A stretch of DNA of 64,000 bases. Origin: Eleusine coracana subsp. coracana (lineage: Eukaryota > Streptophyta > Magnoliopsida > Poales > Poaceae). Positions within the stretch are counted from its first letter, which is position 1. Every line of letters starts with the position of its first letter. A model generated the notes under the pieces. The model worked only from the letters and a program-made list of their open reading frames with translations. It had not been told where the DNA came from and did not search any database. A program made the translations under genes and the position numbers. Of this stretch, positions 33,678 to 45,672 are shown in pieces. The stretch spans positions 36,407,511-36,471,510 of the forward strand of contig CM064424.1 of the NCBI GenBank assembly GCA_032690845.1, given 5' to 3'.

Positions 33678-34818
33678 CACCCTAGAAATTCTAGAGCATA
33701 ACCCTAGAAACTCTGGAACATTACCACACTACACTACTATAACAACAGAGTATGTGGAAGCAATAAACGAGATAGAAAACAAGACCAAGTGATTATTCCA
33801 CAAAAAGAAAGATTCCAATGACGAATCATTACTATAACAACTCGAGTGTTTGAATAGTATCATAAATTGTGCACATGTGCTGCTACTGCCATCCCACGTT
33901 CCAATCTTCTAAGCTCAAGTACCTGGGATGATAAATAAAAACATATGAGGTTTATGGAAAACCTCAATAGGTAAACTACTTTAATAATGTTATTCAAACC
34001 ACAGTTTGATTAAGCATCAAATTCAAATTACAACATCATGCAAATGCAGGTGCAAATGATGCAATGCAATGCATGACTTCACTTCTACCCTCAAATCCAA
34101 AAAAAGGAAGTGAGGGCTGTGACCACATTGCTTAATTCAACGTGCATTGCTGTACCGGTACTTACCGCACCAACATCAGGCAACGATGTCTTCTTATGCA
34201 TCCAACGGATAGTGCAAAAATGCAAGATTGCAATGTATGAGCTCATGTGTGCTTCAAACTTCATATGCAAATAGAATTGCCATAATATGATATAAGAATA
34301 CTTCAAAATAAACAAATAACTTCCAATTAACAGATTATCTTGCTAGTGTGAAGTATTAAAATTTAGTGGAGGCAATTCAAATAACAGAGTTAAAGCATGT
34401 AGACCACAGTGCTACATTTACTTGCCTTCTCCAATGGTCAAGCCATAAAGCTAAACACGGTTCGGAGAAGCACCACCTGATCAAAAGCATTTCTCAGCAC
34501 AATAACAATCATGGCTATGTAAAGCAAACAAGTAAAGCGCTTCTACGCTGTCCAAACTCGTCGCTTACTAAACTACTCAAGTACTACAAACTGGATAGAA
34601 GTATGGTTGCTTGTATTCCTCATAATCTTCTAATATAAAAGCAACAACACTTGACAAACCAGGTTATTTGGATACTACAGGAAGTATGCTACACCAATAT
34701 GAAAGAATCTAAAGTTGATCATGTTAGAAACATAGACTAGACTACACTTCAAGACTTACTATTTAGAATTGACAAAGTTACAATAAAATACAGAAATCTC
34801 TATACACTTTTGTCATAA
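33678..34818. other. Unassigned; possible truncated gypsy LTR
   Basis: Sequence starting ATAACACCCTAGAAATTC abuts the broken end of Copia-2. TGTAACACCC is a common start for Del/Tekay-type LTRs, so this may be an LTR with a mutated first base, but no partner, primer-binding site or target duplication was found. ORFs here are short and unrecognised. Confidence 0.35.
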
Positions 34819-34887
34819 TGTGGGACATATGTATCCGGGATAACTAACCACTCAGCTATATGTCCAAGTGGGCCGGGGGCTCAGTTT

Positions 34888-35236
34888 TGATGTATTTGAC
34901 CCAGGAGATATTTACTTAGATATTTATTTGAGTAAGCAGCAAGATAGGTTAGTAGATATGTCAGATAGATAGAATCTGTTGTAACCGACTAAAAGATTAC
35001 CATGTAAACCTCTGTCCTTCGGATATATAAGGAGGGCAGAGGGCCTTTGGCAAAGGAGAGATTCGTATTGGAACCCTAATTCCAGTATGAACCCTAGCAA
35101 TATAGAAACACCAAACAGGACGTAGGGTTGTTATCCTCCGGGAGGCCCGAACCTGTATAAACCCTGTGTTCTATGTCCATCGATCATCCATACTCATACG
35201 CATACCTAGATCTACTATCGAGAATATCTCTCGACA
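34888..35236 (+). repeat. Tat-2 5' LTR (349 bp)
   Basis: TGATGTATTTGACC...CTCTCGACA with TATA-like GATATATAAGG near 35018. The 5' boundary is set by the TG after a purine-rich GGCCGGGGGCTCAG (34870-34884). If that purine tract is internal, the LTR could instead start at TGTGGGAC (34819). Confidence 0.7.
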
Positions 35237-35238
35237 GT

Positions 35239-35247
35239 TGGCACGCC
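35239..35247 (+). other. Tat-2 primer-binding site
   Basis: TGGCACGCC follows the LTR by two bases, the same sequence type as in Tat-1. I cannot assign the tRNA by eye. Confidence 0.7.
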
Positions 35248-35285
35248 AGGAAGGGGTCGTATTGAATTCAGCTCCATCAAAATCG

Positions 35286-36755
35286 ATGGCTTTCATCGAC
35301 GTCAAGTTTTTCCCGGGAGACAAGATCCGCTTTGGTACCATCAGCTTCGTAGCCGATCAGCAAGGTTACCTTGTCAAGCAAGATCAGGTGACCCTTTTGG
35401 TGGCCACCACGCCTTCAAATCTAGGCGTCAGCAGAGCTTCGATGACCGATCGCATTGCTCCGGCCGACCGGTTCCCACTCGGCTTTAGCAACGCAGTGGC
35501 GGTGCTCTAGGCGGAAACCCTCTCGGGCTCCTACTCAACGTGACCCGCAACATGCCAATCGGCAACCCTGGCCGACTCGGACCTTACTGCGGTTGATCTC
35601 CCGGCTCTTCACATGGATCAGTCGGATGAAGATCCCATTTTTTTTTACGAATCAAGGTTAGTAGCAACAATCAGCCTTGAAAATGAGTCAGTTCTGGACT
35701 TGATTGAAGGGCCGAGTGATTCGGAGAGTTGCTCGTCCGACTATCGTGAGGTGTTCATGGTGGCACCAACAGCTCAAGGAGGAGCCGATGGGGAGACGTC
35801 GGTGGCGGCTGCCGCACGGGCAAACGTGCAAACTCAGGACGGACATGAAACCGATCTCGAAGATGGTGACCCAGACGATCCCACTCCCCCACTCCAATGA
35901 CAGAATACTCGCCAGAGGTCCCGGGTTGTGTAGAACCTAGATATGGGCGACGTCACCTTAAAACTTGATGGTGAAGATGTCTTCAAAACCCCACAGCACA
36001 ACATCACAGCTGCAGCGGCCCTTTTTAGCACATTAGAGCCCATGCTCTAGGTCTTCCCAGAGTTGACGCCTCAGGTCAACAAGCTAAAGGCACACATCAA
36101 GGCTGCCGCTGTACTAGAGATGTACGAGGAACGATCAACGCCAAGCAAGATGATATCTGGGGCCGCTAGTTCTGTACCCAGCCAAGAACGATGGGACCGC
36201 CAATGTACCGACCGGCAGGCAACTCCGCCAACTGCCTCGTGATGACAGCCCATTGCGGATTACCATTATCGACATCCAGACGCCAACCTACACAATGGTA
36301 TAGTGCCACGTGATGCCCGAGTTCGGTTGGACAGCAGGTACAAAGAGCGTGATGACACGGCTCACCGCGAATATGAAGATGAACGATGCCACCGCGGCTT
36401 CGTTGACGACCGGTACTATGAACGCAACAACAAGAGAGAGCCGCCTAGAGACGATCGACACTACGATTGATGAGATGAGGGTCGGCGTGAAGACAGAGCT
36501 CGCCGAGAAACTGGTCGCGAGCGAGAGCGAATCCCCGCCGTTGAAGACTACGATGAGGAGGCCAGCATCCGGGCCTTCAATCGGGATTTATGAACCGTCA
36601 GCTAGCCGGTCGGCTTTAAACCAGTCAGCATCGAGAAGTATGACGGCAAGATAGATCTACGCGTTTGGCTTCATGTCTACGTCACTGCCATAAGGGCACT
36701 CGGTGGTGGTAGTTTTGTCATGGCCAACTATCTGCATGTGTGCTTAGCCCCAGCG
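35286..36755 (+). pseudogene. Tat-2 gag, N-terminal part
   Basis: Starts at ATG 35286 (MAFIDVKFFPGDKIRFGTIS), then acidic and disordered segments, then the beginning of the Gag core near 36610-36750 (FKPVSIEKYDGKIDLRVWL, ANYLHVCLAP). Stops near 35508 and other breaks occur. The Gag core is cut at 36755 by the CRM insertion; the target bases CAGCG are repeated at 43384. Confidence 0.8.
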
Positions 36756-37393
36756 TGATGAGGACATCAGCGACATACGAACAACAACGACGGAAGACGG
36801 CACGCCAAACCAAGTTGTCACGCCTCCACCTCTCGTCGTTGTGCCTTCTCAAGTTATGGACCCATCTTCCGATGAGACAACGACGTACAAGGGCCCAATC
36901 ACTAGAGCTCGAGTCCAGGAATTGAAGATGGTTTTGATGCTAAGGAACGATGGCCCAGGATGACGCCCGCGAAGGCCCAAGTAGCCCAAGTCGCGCGACT
37001 ACCTCTCCACCGCACGCCTCTCTACTTCAGCCGGCCCTAGATGCCGTGCTCCCCCTATTTAGTCAAGGGTTGCGCCCCTTGTAATCTTTGAGTTTTGTTT
37101 TAAGATTAGCTTAGCTATTCATCCGTCTCTCGACGTGAATTCAGAACTCCACCTTCGTGCAATACATCAGATTGCTCGCCTCTAATTCTTGCTCGTTCTT
37201 CGATTGCGCGTAAGAATTGATCCTCGTGATCAGGTTGATCTTGTTTACCGCAAGGTTAATATCCTCCGGAAGTTGGTTCAGCGATTGCGTTGGCGCTTCG
37301 GGCTTGCTCGTCGTTGTCGGATCGTGAGGGTCGAAATCCACCGAATCGAAGTTATCTACACTCGCCGAAAGATCGGGCACTCTACACCTATCA
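36756..37393 (+). repeat. CRM 5' LTR
   Basis: TGATGAGGACATC...CACCTATCA, 638 bp. It carries a non-functional copy of the pol tail at its start (36756-36963). Confidence 0.96.
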
Positions 37394-37395
37394 AG

Positions 37396-37405
37396 TGGTA
37401 TCAGA
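37396..37405 (+). other. CRM primer-binding site
   Basis: TGGTATCAGA two bases after the LTR; tRNA-Met-type. Confidence 0.9.
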
Positions 37406-38214
37406 TTTCAGTGTTTCTCGGTGAGTTTATCCAAGTCCACATAAACCAAAAACTACAAAAAAATTTTTACCCCAGTACGGTTTTGAGCCTCGCACTTTCG
37501 TTCAGTAATTTGCGTTGTTGAGTTTTTGTGCTATCGCTTTTGATCGTTGCTGGTACACGGTGTTTCATCGTTTTCTCCTCATCATTGTTATATCCTTCCA
37601 CCACATCGTGTGTTTTAGCCATCACAATTTGCTTTCCGCCGCATCTGTTCTCTCCGCCTCGCCTTGTGTTGTGTTCTGCATCTTTTAATTACCGTTTTAC
37701 CCCTGCCTCAAAAAAGAAAAAAGTGTGTATGCATTGTTTTTTCTTCACACTCCCCTGACATAGGTTAAAAAAAAGAGGGGCAGAAGTAAAAAAAAAAAGA
37801 AAAGAAAAAAAAGAAAAAGAAAAAAGAGCGCTTGAGCACCATAGGCGACACGTTACTGTTCTTTACCCTTCTTCGGATCCATTTGTTTTGATTCTTCTTC
37901 TTCCTCTTCCACTTGTGCCGGCAGCAATCTTTTCGCGTTTAGCACCTTTATTCAGCTTTGCAGTTATTTTTTGAATTGTGCTAACCCTTGATTGAGTGCA
38001 GCCTCCTAGCTCCACAAATTTTCTACTACGAGCAGGTTTTTGTTTCACCACGCAATCGCTCCTCCAATCTTTCACCGGTTTTACCTGTGGTTGCAGTTCA
38101 CACTTGCGTGCTTGGTAAGGATGGGTAAGGATTTGATAACAGCTTTTTGATTGAGCTTTTCATCCACCACTCACCTCTCGTCGTAGGATCTTTTTCTGTG
38201 TTGCTTGTGTTTCT
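37406..38214 (+). other. CRM untranslated leader
   Basis: No ORF of note. Contains a purine-rich stretch at about 37765-37826 and pyrimidine-rich stretches. It leads to the gag ATG at 38215. Confidence 0.7.
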
Positions 38215-39453
38215 ATGGCAGAAAACAACTCGAAGTCGGAGGAGCTCACCCTCCAAGAAGTCCAGGCGCAGGTTGAAGGTCTACAAAACGACATGAAGAC
38301 GATGCACGAGAGACTTGACTCCACGATTACTTCGTCGAACGAGCGTTTTGATCAGCTCGACCTTGCTGATACGGCTGCCCACACCACGCTCGCGACGATC
38401 ATGACTCGTCTTGAGGCCATGTCAACGCAACTTGGGACCATGACGACGCAGCTCACGGAGTTGCAGACTACACGCGACTACGGCGCCGACACCGAGCAGG
38501 ATGACGCCAATCGTCATGGTCATGCTCGTAGGGTACGTGTTCCTACTAATGATTCTTCTGCCAGAATTAAATTTCATATTCCCACTTTTACTGGCAAATA
38601 TGATCCGGGTGCTTATCTTGATTGGGAATTAGAGGTTGAACAAAAATTTGCATGCCATGATATCCCTGCTAATTTACAAGTTAAGGCTGCTATTAGTGAA
38701 TTTACTGAATTTGCTTTACTTTGGTGGCGTGAGTATAGACAAAAATATCCTAATAATGTTCCAGCCACTTGGACGGCATTAAAAGCTGCTATGCGTCGTT
38801 GTTTTGTGCCGTCATATTATGCTAGAGATTTGCTTAATCAAATGCAGTGCTTTCAACAAGGTTCACAATCTGTAGAGGATTATTATCAAGCTTTGCAAAA
38901 GGGTATGATTCGCTGTGGTTTAGTTGAACTAGAGGATGCTGCTATGGCTCGCTTTAGGGGTGGGTTAAATCATGAAATTCAGAACATTCTTGATTATAAG
39001 AATTATGATGATATCACCACCTTGTTTGAATATGCTTGTAAAGCTGAACGTGAAGTGCAGGATCGACAATCTTCGTCAAGACCTAACACTTTTGTAGGGT
39101 CCAAGGCGCCTTCAGCTCCACGATCGGCGCCTCCTTCCACGTCACGCGACCACACTGTGACCTCGTCCAAGTCGAGTGCTCCACCCATGGCCAGATCTGT
39201 CTCGACCGCGCCGTCCTCCTCGTCGTCTGGACGAGCTCGAGATACTCAGTGTTACCGTTGCAAAGGATTTGGTCATGTGATACGTGATTGTCCAAACAAA
39301 CGAACTATGTTGATTCGTGATGACGGTGAGTATTCTTCTGCTAGTGATTCTGAGGATACTCTACATACTATGCTTGCCACTAATCATGCAGATAATACGG
39401 AGCTTCATGTCGACTCTAGTGCCGCCGACAGGTATGCAACTCTTGTTGTGTAG
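38215..39453 (+). CDS. CRM Gag (412 aa to an in-frame TAG)
   Basis: Residues 1-90 form an acidic helical part (EVQAQVEGLQNDMKTMHERL, then heptad-like Leu/Met). The retrotrans_gag core spans about 120-280 (FTGKYDPGAYLDWELEVEQK; SEFTEFALLWWREYRQKYP; CFQQGSQSVEDYYQAL; FRGGLNHEIQNIL). Ser/Pro/Arg-rich linker follows, then the CCHC knuckle CYRCKGFGHVIRDCP near 345. The TAG at 39451 is in frame with protease, so gag and pol were one polyprotein frame and the TAG is probably a point change. Gag forms the particle. Downstream starts are not needed to explain the layout. Confidence 0.92.
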   Translation: MAENNSKSEELTLQEVQAQVEGLQNDMKTMHERLDSTITSSNERFDQLDLADTAAHTTLATIMTRLEAMSTQLGTMTTQLTELQTTRDYGADTEQDDANRHGHARRVRVPTNDSSARIKFHIPTFTGKYDPGAYLDWELEVEQKFACHDIPANLQVKAAISEFTEFALLWWREYRQKYPNNVPATWTALKAAMRRCFVPSYYARDLLNQMQCFQQGSQSVEDYYQALQKGMIRCGLVELEDAAMARFRGGLNHEIQNILDYKNYDDITTLFEYACKAEREVQDRQSSSRPNTFVGSKAPSAPRSAPPSTSRDHTVTSSKSSAPPMARSVSTAPSSSSSGRARDTQCYRCKGFGHVIRDCPNKRTMLIRDDGEYSSASDSEDTLHTMLATNHADNTELHVDSSAADRYATLVV

Positions 39454-42400
39454 CGTGTTCTTAGTACACAGGTCGTGCCAGACGAAAAGAATCAGCGCCA
39501 CAACATTTTTCATATTAAAGGCGTTGTGCAAGAACGAGCGGTCCGTATAATCATCGATGGTGGCAGTTGTAACAATTTGGCTAGTACGACCTTGGTGGAG
39601 CAGTTATCATTGCCAACAAGGAAGCATCCACATCCTTATCATGTTCAATGGCTTAATGATGGCGGCAAAATAAAGGTAACACGCTCGGTACGTGTCCCTT
39701 TCTCTCTTGGTGCATATTCTGATTTTGTGGATTGTGATATTGTTCCAATGGAAGCATGCTCTTTGTTGCTTGAACGTCCTTGGCAATATAATGTTGATAG
39801 TGTTCATCATGGTCGCTCCAATTATTATTCCTTCATGTTTAAGGGTCAAAAAATTGTTATTCATCCTATGATACCTGAACAAGTTCTAAAAGATGATATT
39901 GCTAGAGCGGCAAAAGCTGCAAAATTGATTAAATCACCACCTGTTGCACCTGTTCAACCTGAGATCAAATTGCATAACCCCATATTGCTTGCTACATGTA
40001 CTGATTTTGATGAGTTACATGATGCTAATCTGCCCTGCTATGCGCTAGTTTGCTCTCGTATGCTTGTTTCATTAGATGAGGCACCTATGTTGCATATTCC
40101 TCCTGCTATTGCTAACCTTCTGCAGGACTATAAAGATGTTTTTCCTGCTGAATTGCCACCGGGTCTTCCTCCTATTCATGGCATAGAACATCAGATTGAT
40201 TTAATTCCAGGCGCACAGCTTCCTAATCGTGCCCCGTACCGTGCAAATCCTGAGGAGACAAAAGAAATTCAGCGTCAAGTGCAAGCATTGCTGGATAAAG
40301 GTTACATTCGTGAGTCTCTCAGTCCTTGTTTGGTTCCTGTTTTGCTTGTTCCTAAGAAAGATGGTTCTTGGCGTATGTGTGTAGATTGTCGTGCAATTAA
40401 CAATATTACAATTCGTTATCGATATCCTATACCACGCCTTGATGATATGCTTGATGAACTTAGTGGTGCCATAATTTTCTCTAAGGTTGATTTGCGTAGT
40501 GGTTACCATCAGATAAGAATGAAATTAGGAGATGAATGGAAAACGGCTTTTAAAACTAAATTTGGCTTGTATGAATGGTTGGTTATGCCGTTTGGATTGT
40601 CTAATGCTCCTAGCACTTTTATGCGCTTAATGAATGAAGTTCTTCGGCCTTTCATTGGAATATTTGTTGTTGTCTATTTTGATGATATCCTTATATATAG
40701 CAAATCCATGAATGAGCATTTAGATCATTTGCATGCTGTTTTTGATGCTTTGCGTGCTGCTCGCTTATTTGGGAACATGGAAAAATGCACTTTTTGCACG
40801 CAACGTGTTTTGTTTCTTGGCTATGTTGTTACTCCGCAGGGCATTGAGGTGGATAGCAGCAAGGTGGATGCCATTCAGAGTTGGCCACAACCGACGACGG
40901 TCACACAGGTTCACAGTTTTCTTGGTCTTGTAGGCTTCTATCGTCGTTTTGTGCGGGATTTCAGTTCTATTGCTGCACCATTACATGAGCTGACCAAGAA
41001 GGGTGCGCCATTTGAGTGGGGTGCACCACAGGACGATGCATTCAACACTTTAAAGGAACGGTTAACTCACGCTCCTCTCTTACAATTGCCTAATTTTGAT
41101 AAAGTGTTTGAATTGGAATGTGATGCTAGTGGAATTGGTTTGGGTGCTGTTTTGTTACAAGATCATAAACCCATTGCTTATTTTAGTAAGAAGTTAAGTG
41201 GTGCTGCTCTTAAATATTCCACTTATGATAAAGAACTTTATGCTTTAGTACGAACTTTGCAAACATGGCAGCATTATTTATGGCCTCGCGAATTTATTAT
41301 TCATTCTGATCATGAGGCTTTGAAACATATTAGAACCCAGACTAATCTGAACCATCGGCATGCTAAATGGGTTGAATTTATTGAATCTTTTCCGTACATC
41401 ATTAAACATAAAACGGGAAGGAAAATGTGATTGCCGATGCTTTGTCTCGTCGTTATACAATGCTGTCCCAATTAGACTTTAAAATCTTTGGTTTGCAAGC
41501 TTTGAAAGATCAGTATGTGAATGATGCTGATTTTCATGATATTATGATGCATTGTAGGGATGGCAAACCTTGGGGGAAATTTCATATGCAGGATGGGTTC
41601 CTGTTTCGTGCTAACAAGCTGTGTATTCCAGCTAGCTCGGTTCGTCTTTTGTTGTTACAGGAGGCGCATGGAGGTGGTCTTATGGGTCATTTTGGCGTTT
41701 TCAAGACACGTGAGGTGTTGGTCGATCACTTCTTTTGGCCACGGATGCGCCGTGATGTTGAGCGCCTTGTTGCCCGCTGTACTACTTGTCAAAAAGCTAA
41801 ATCCCGTTTGGGTAATCATGGTTTGTATATGCCCTTACCTATTCCCTCTTCTCCTTGGCATGATATTTCGATGGATTTTGTTTTCGGATTGCCTCGTACT
41901 AAGAAGGGAAGGGACAATATTTTTGTGGTGGTTGATCGTTTCTCTAAAATGGCTCACTTTATACCTTGTCATAAAACTGATGATGCCTCCAATGTTGCTG
42001 AATTATTCTTTAGAGAGATTGTTAGACTGCATGGAATTCCTAAAACAATTGTCTCTGATCGTGATGCTAAGTTTCTTAGTCACTTTTGGCGTTCTCTTTG
42101 GAATAAATTAGGAACTAAGCTGCTGTTTAGTACTACTTGTCATCCTCAAACTGATGGGCAAACAGAGGTAGTAAATAGAACTTTGTCTGCTATGCTTAGA
42201 GCTGTTCTAGATAAAAATTTGAGACGTTGGGAAGATTGTTTACCTCATGTTGAATTTGCTTATAATCGTGCTACACATTCTGCCACTAAAATATGTCCTT
42301 TTGAGGTTGTTTATGGCTATGTTCCTAGGGCGCCTATTGATTTGTTTGCTATTGATGCTGAAGATGAACCAAATGTTGATGTTATTGTTCATATTGATCA

Positions 42401-42953
42401 CATGAAACAATTGCATGAAGAAACACAACACAACATTGCCGTTGCTAATAAGAAGTATCAAGTTGCTGGTAGTAAAGGTAGAAAACATGTTTCTTTTGAA
42501 CCTGGTGATTTGGTTTGGTTGCACTTGCGTAAAGATAGATTTCCTACTTTGCATCGTTCTAAATTAATGCCTCGTGCTGCTGGTCCTTTTAAAGTGCTAA
42601 CCAAGATTAACGATAATGCTTATGTTCTTGACTTGCCCATGGAGTTTGGTGTTTCCACTAGTTTTAATGTTGCAGATTTGAGACCATATTTGGGTGAGGA
42701 TGATGCGTTGCCGTCGAGGACGACTTCGCTTCAAGAAGGGGAGGATGATGAGGACATCAACGACATACGAACAACGACGACGGAAGACGGCACGCCAAAC
42801 CAAGTTGTCACGCCTCCACCTCTCGTCGTTGCGCCTTCTCAAGTTATGGACCCATCTTCCGATGAGACGACGATGTACAAGGGCCCAATCACTAGAGCTC
42901 GAGCCCAGGAATTGAAGATGGTTTTGATGCTAAGGAACGACGGCCAAGGATGA
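39454..42953 (+). pseudogene. CRM Pol: protease, RT, RNase H, integrase (one frameshift)
   Basis: Protease: IIDGGSCNNLAS near 39555. RT: GSWRMCVDCRAINNITIRYR, MPFGLSNAPSTFMRLMNEVL and the catalytic VVYFDDILIYSKS near 40670-40710, intact. RNase H: ELECDASGIGLGAVLLQD and STYDKELYALVRTLQTW. A missing base near 41417 shifts the frame, and the next ORF (from 41427) continues with ADALSRRYTML. Integrase: zinc-binding GHFGVFKTREVL / CTTCQKAKS; DDE residues in WHDISMDFVFGLP, IVSDRDAKFL and DGQTEVVNRTL; GPY/F-like GPFKVLTKINDNAYVL. No chromodomain. The C-terminal tail (GPITRARAQELK) lies in the LTR. Confidence 0.93.
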
Positions 42954-43383
42954 CGCCCACGAAGGCCCAAGTAGTCCAAGTCGCGCGACTACCTCTCCAC
43001 CACACGCCTCTCTACTTCAGCCGGCCCTAGATGCCGCGCTCCCCCTATTTAGTCAAGGGTTGCGCCCCTTGTAATCTTTGAGTTTTGTTTTAAGATTAGC
43101 TTAGCTATTCATCCGTCTCTCGACGTGAATTCAGAACTCCACCTTCGTGCAATACATCAGATTGCTCGCCTCTAATTCTTGCTCGTTCTTCGATTGCGCG
43201 TAAGAATTGATCCTCGTGATCAGGTTGATCTTGTTTACCGCAAGGTTAATATCCTCCGGAAGTTGGTTCAGTGATTGCATTGGCGCTTCGGGCTTGCTCG
43301 TCGTAGTCGGATCGTGAGGGTCGACATCCACCGAATCGAAGTTATCTACACTCGCCGAAAGATCAGGCACTCTACACCTATCA
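42746..43383 (+). repeat. CRM 3' LTR
   Basis: 638 bp, same length as the 5' LTR. The last 69 codons or so of pol lie inside it, up to TGA at 42951. Confidence 0.96.
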
Positions 43384-43388
43384 CAGCG

Positions 43389-44043
43389 GCCAGAACCTGG
43401 CTCACTAATATGCTCAACTATTCAAAGCTCATGGGTAGAACTTTTCCGACAATTTACTGCCAACTTTCAAGCAACCTTTGACAGGCCGTGGAATCATTGG
43501 GAACTCGCCCGGATCAAGCAACGGGATCGGGAGCCGTTGCGATAATACATTCAACAATTCTGCCAAGTGAAGAATACAATCCCCAACATCTCGAACGCCC
43601 AAGTCATTGCTGCCTTCCAGGGCGGACTCCGTGATGACGACCTAATCAAGAAGATCGGAAGGCTAGATGCTGCTGGAGGGTTATCAGCCAAAGAACTCTT
43701 CACCATGGCTGACAAGTACGCGGTTGGCAACTCGGCTTTGTTCCAAGTTCGCCAGTATAAAGATGAGGCACCTCGGAACCATAATCAGCCGGGTCCATCT
43801 AACTACAACAAGGATAGCGACAGGAAGCATAAGCAAGACCGGACGGTGGCCAACACGGAACGTCCCACCAGAAAGAAACAAGTCACTCAGGATGACTTCA
43901 ACAAAATGCTTGACGACCCTTGCCTACTGCATGATGGTGCACACAAAGCAAGGGAGTGCTTTAAGCTGAGGAATTTCGCTCATCATGCTTTGAAAGTCTG
44001 CAAAGATCATCCCTGGGTTCAAAAGGCGGCAGAAAAGACGTAG
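43389..44043 (+). pseudogene. Tat-2 gag, C-terminal part
   Basis: Resumes after the CRM insertion with a WLTNMLNYSKL segment, then VKNTIPNISNAQVIAAFQGG, DLIKKIGRLDAAGGLSAKEL and MADKYAVG, all typical of Tat Gag. A zinc-binding C/H block CLLHDGAHKARECFKL is near 43915-43965. Frame breaks near 43480 and 43560. Confidence 0.87.
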
Positions 44044-44903
44044 GTAAGGACAATCAAGACGAGGACAAGGAGGAATTCCAGGATCCCAAACGAGAGGTCA
44101 ATTACATATGCGGTAGATCCACGACAGATTCAAAGTACCAGCAGAAGATCCTATACAGAGAGGTCCACTCGATCTTGCCAGCGGTGCCTCATTACTTGCG
44201 CTGGTCCGAGGTTCCGATTACCTTTGATCGGTCGGATCATCCTGATTACGTCCCTAGGCCCGGGAAATATCCCTTAGTACTAACGCCGATTGTTAACTGA
44301 GTCCAGCTCAATAGGGTACTGTTGGACGGAGGCAGCAGTTTGGACATCCTCTTTGTGAAAACCTTCAAAGAGCTCGGCATACCTTTGACCAACCTCAAGC
44401 CAAGCCCATCACCATTTCACGGCATGATCCCTGGCGTGCAAACAGTTCCCCTAGGAAAAATCACTCTGCTAGTGACTTTCGGCACTTGAGAGAACTACAG
44501 GACGGAGTGCATTATGTTTGAGGTCGCTGACCTCGATTCTACATACCATGCCATCATAGGGTGGCCAGCCATCGCCATGTTCATGGCCATACCTCATTAC
44601 CCATATATGATGATGAAGCTGCCCGGACCGAATGGAGTCATCTCACTTCGTTCAGATATTCGGACATCATACGACTGCAACAATGGCAGTTGCGACTTGA
44701 CGGAGAAGAAGGTGGCGGCATCTGAATTGGCCAAGTTGAAGGCAGCAATCACATCGACGGAGGAGGCCATGCTTTACTCACCACCCAAGAAGACGCTGAA
44801 GGCCTTGGTACAGGCAGATGCCATGGACTCTAAGAAGATTCACTTAGATGATAGTGATGTATCTAAGACCACCAATATTGGGGTCGATCTAGGCGATAAA
44901 TAG
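44044..44903 (+). pseudogene. Tat-2 protease region
   Basis: LLDGGSSLDILFVKTF near 44320-44365 is the retropepsin active site, here intact (D-G-G-S). A TGA follows in the next 120 bases. Then FEVADLDSTYHAIIGWPAIA closes the fold. The next 100 codons are a linker toward RT. Confidence 0.85.
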
Positions 44904-45645
44904 GAAAGCGTGCTCATCCTTTTTCTTAGAAATAATAAAGACATATTTGCATGGAAACCCTCTGATATGCCGAGTGTTCTAAGGGAAAAGGCTGAGCATA
45001 AACTTCACGTTCGAGAAAATGCCAGGCCTGTAAGGCAGCGGCTTAGACGATCAGGATCGAAAGGATGCGATCAGAAAAGAAATCGACCGACTATTGGCAG
45101 CTGGTTTTATCAAAGAAGTCTTCCACCCCGACTGGTTAGCCAACCCGGTCCTGGTGCAAAAGAAGAATAAGGAGTGGCGGATGTGTGTGGATTACCCCGG
45201 CCTCAACCAGACCTGCCCCAAAGATCCATTCACTCTCCCACACATTGATGAGGTAGTCGATTCAATGGCTGGATGCGCCTTGTTGTGCTTCTTAGATGCC
45301 TACTCAGGGTACCATCAGATCCCCTTAAATCGATCCGACCAGCTCAAAACTTCATTCATCACGGCATTTGGGGCTTTCTGCTACACAACAATGCCGTTTG
45401 GTCTGAAAAATGCCGGCACCACCTACCAACAAACCATGCAACGATGCCTGGATAGCCAGATAGGAAGAAACATTGAAGCTTACGTGGATGACGTGGTAGT
45501 CAAAAGCCAGATCGCTTCCAACCTGATATCAGATTTGGAGGAAACATTTGGTAACCTTCACAAATACAACATGAAGCTTAATACGGAAAAGTGTGTCTTT
45601 GGTGTGCCATTAGAAAAATTACTCGGCTTTCTAGTATCACATTGA
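44904..45645 (+). pseudogene. Tat-2 reverse transcriptase
   Basis: Lead-in FAWKPSDMPSVLREKAEHKL; then, after a frameshift near 45050, AAGFIKEVFHPDWLANPVLV, EWRMCVDYPGLNQTCPKDPF, TMPFGLKNAGTTYQQTMQRC and the catalytic AYVDDVVVKS near 45480, intact. TGA at about 45645 ends the open part (LGFLVSH). Confidence 0.92.
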
Positions 45646-45672
45646 GTGATTGAACAAATCCAGAAAAGGTAA

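Larger units (their letters stand above)
36756..43383 (+). mobile_element. CRM-type chromovirus, nearly intact, young
   Basis: Two 638-bp LTRs (36756-37393, 42746-43383) with flanking duplication CAGCG (36751-36755, 43384-43388). By eye the LTRs differ at about 17 positions and no indels, near 2.7 percent. Inside are a tRNA-Met-type primer-binding site, a leader, gag and pol in one frame. Coding damage is small: one TAG at the gag-pol junction and one missing base near 41417. The pol end runs 208 bp into the 3' LTR, a known feature of the CRM clade of centromeric elements. It is the youngest dated element here. Confidence 0.93.
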
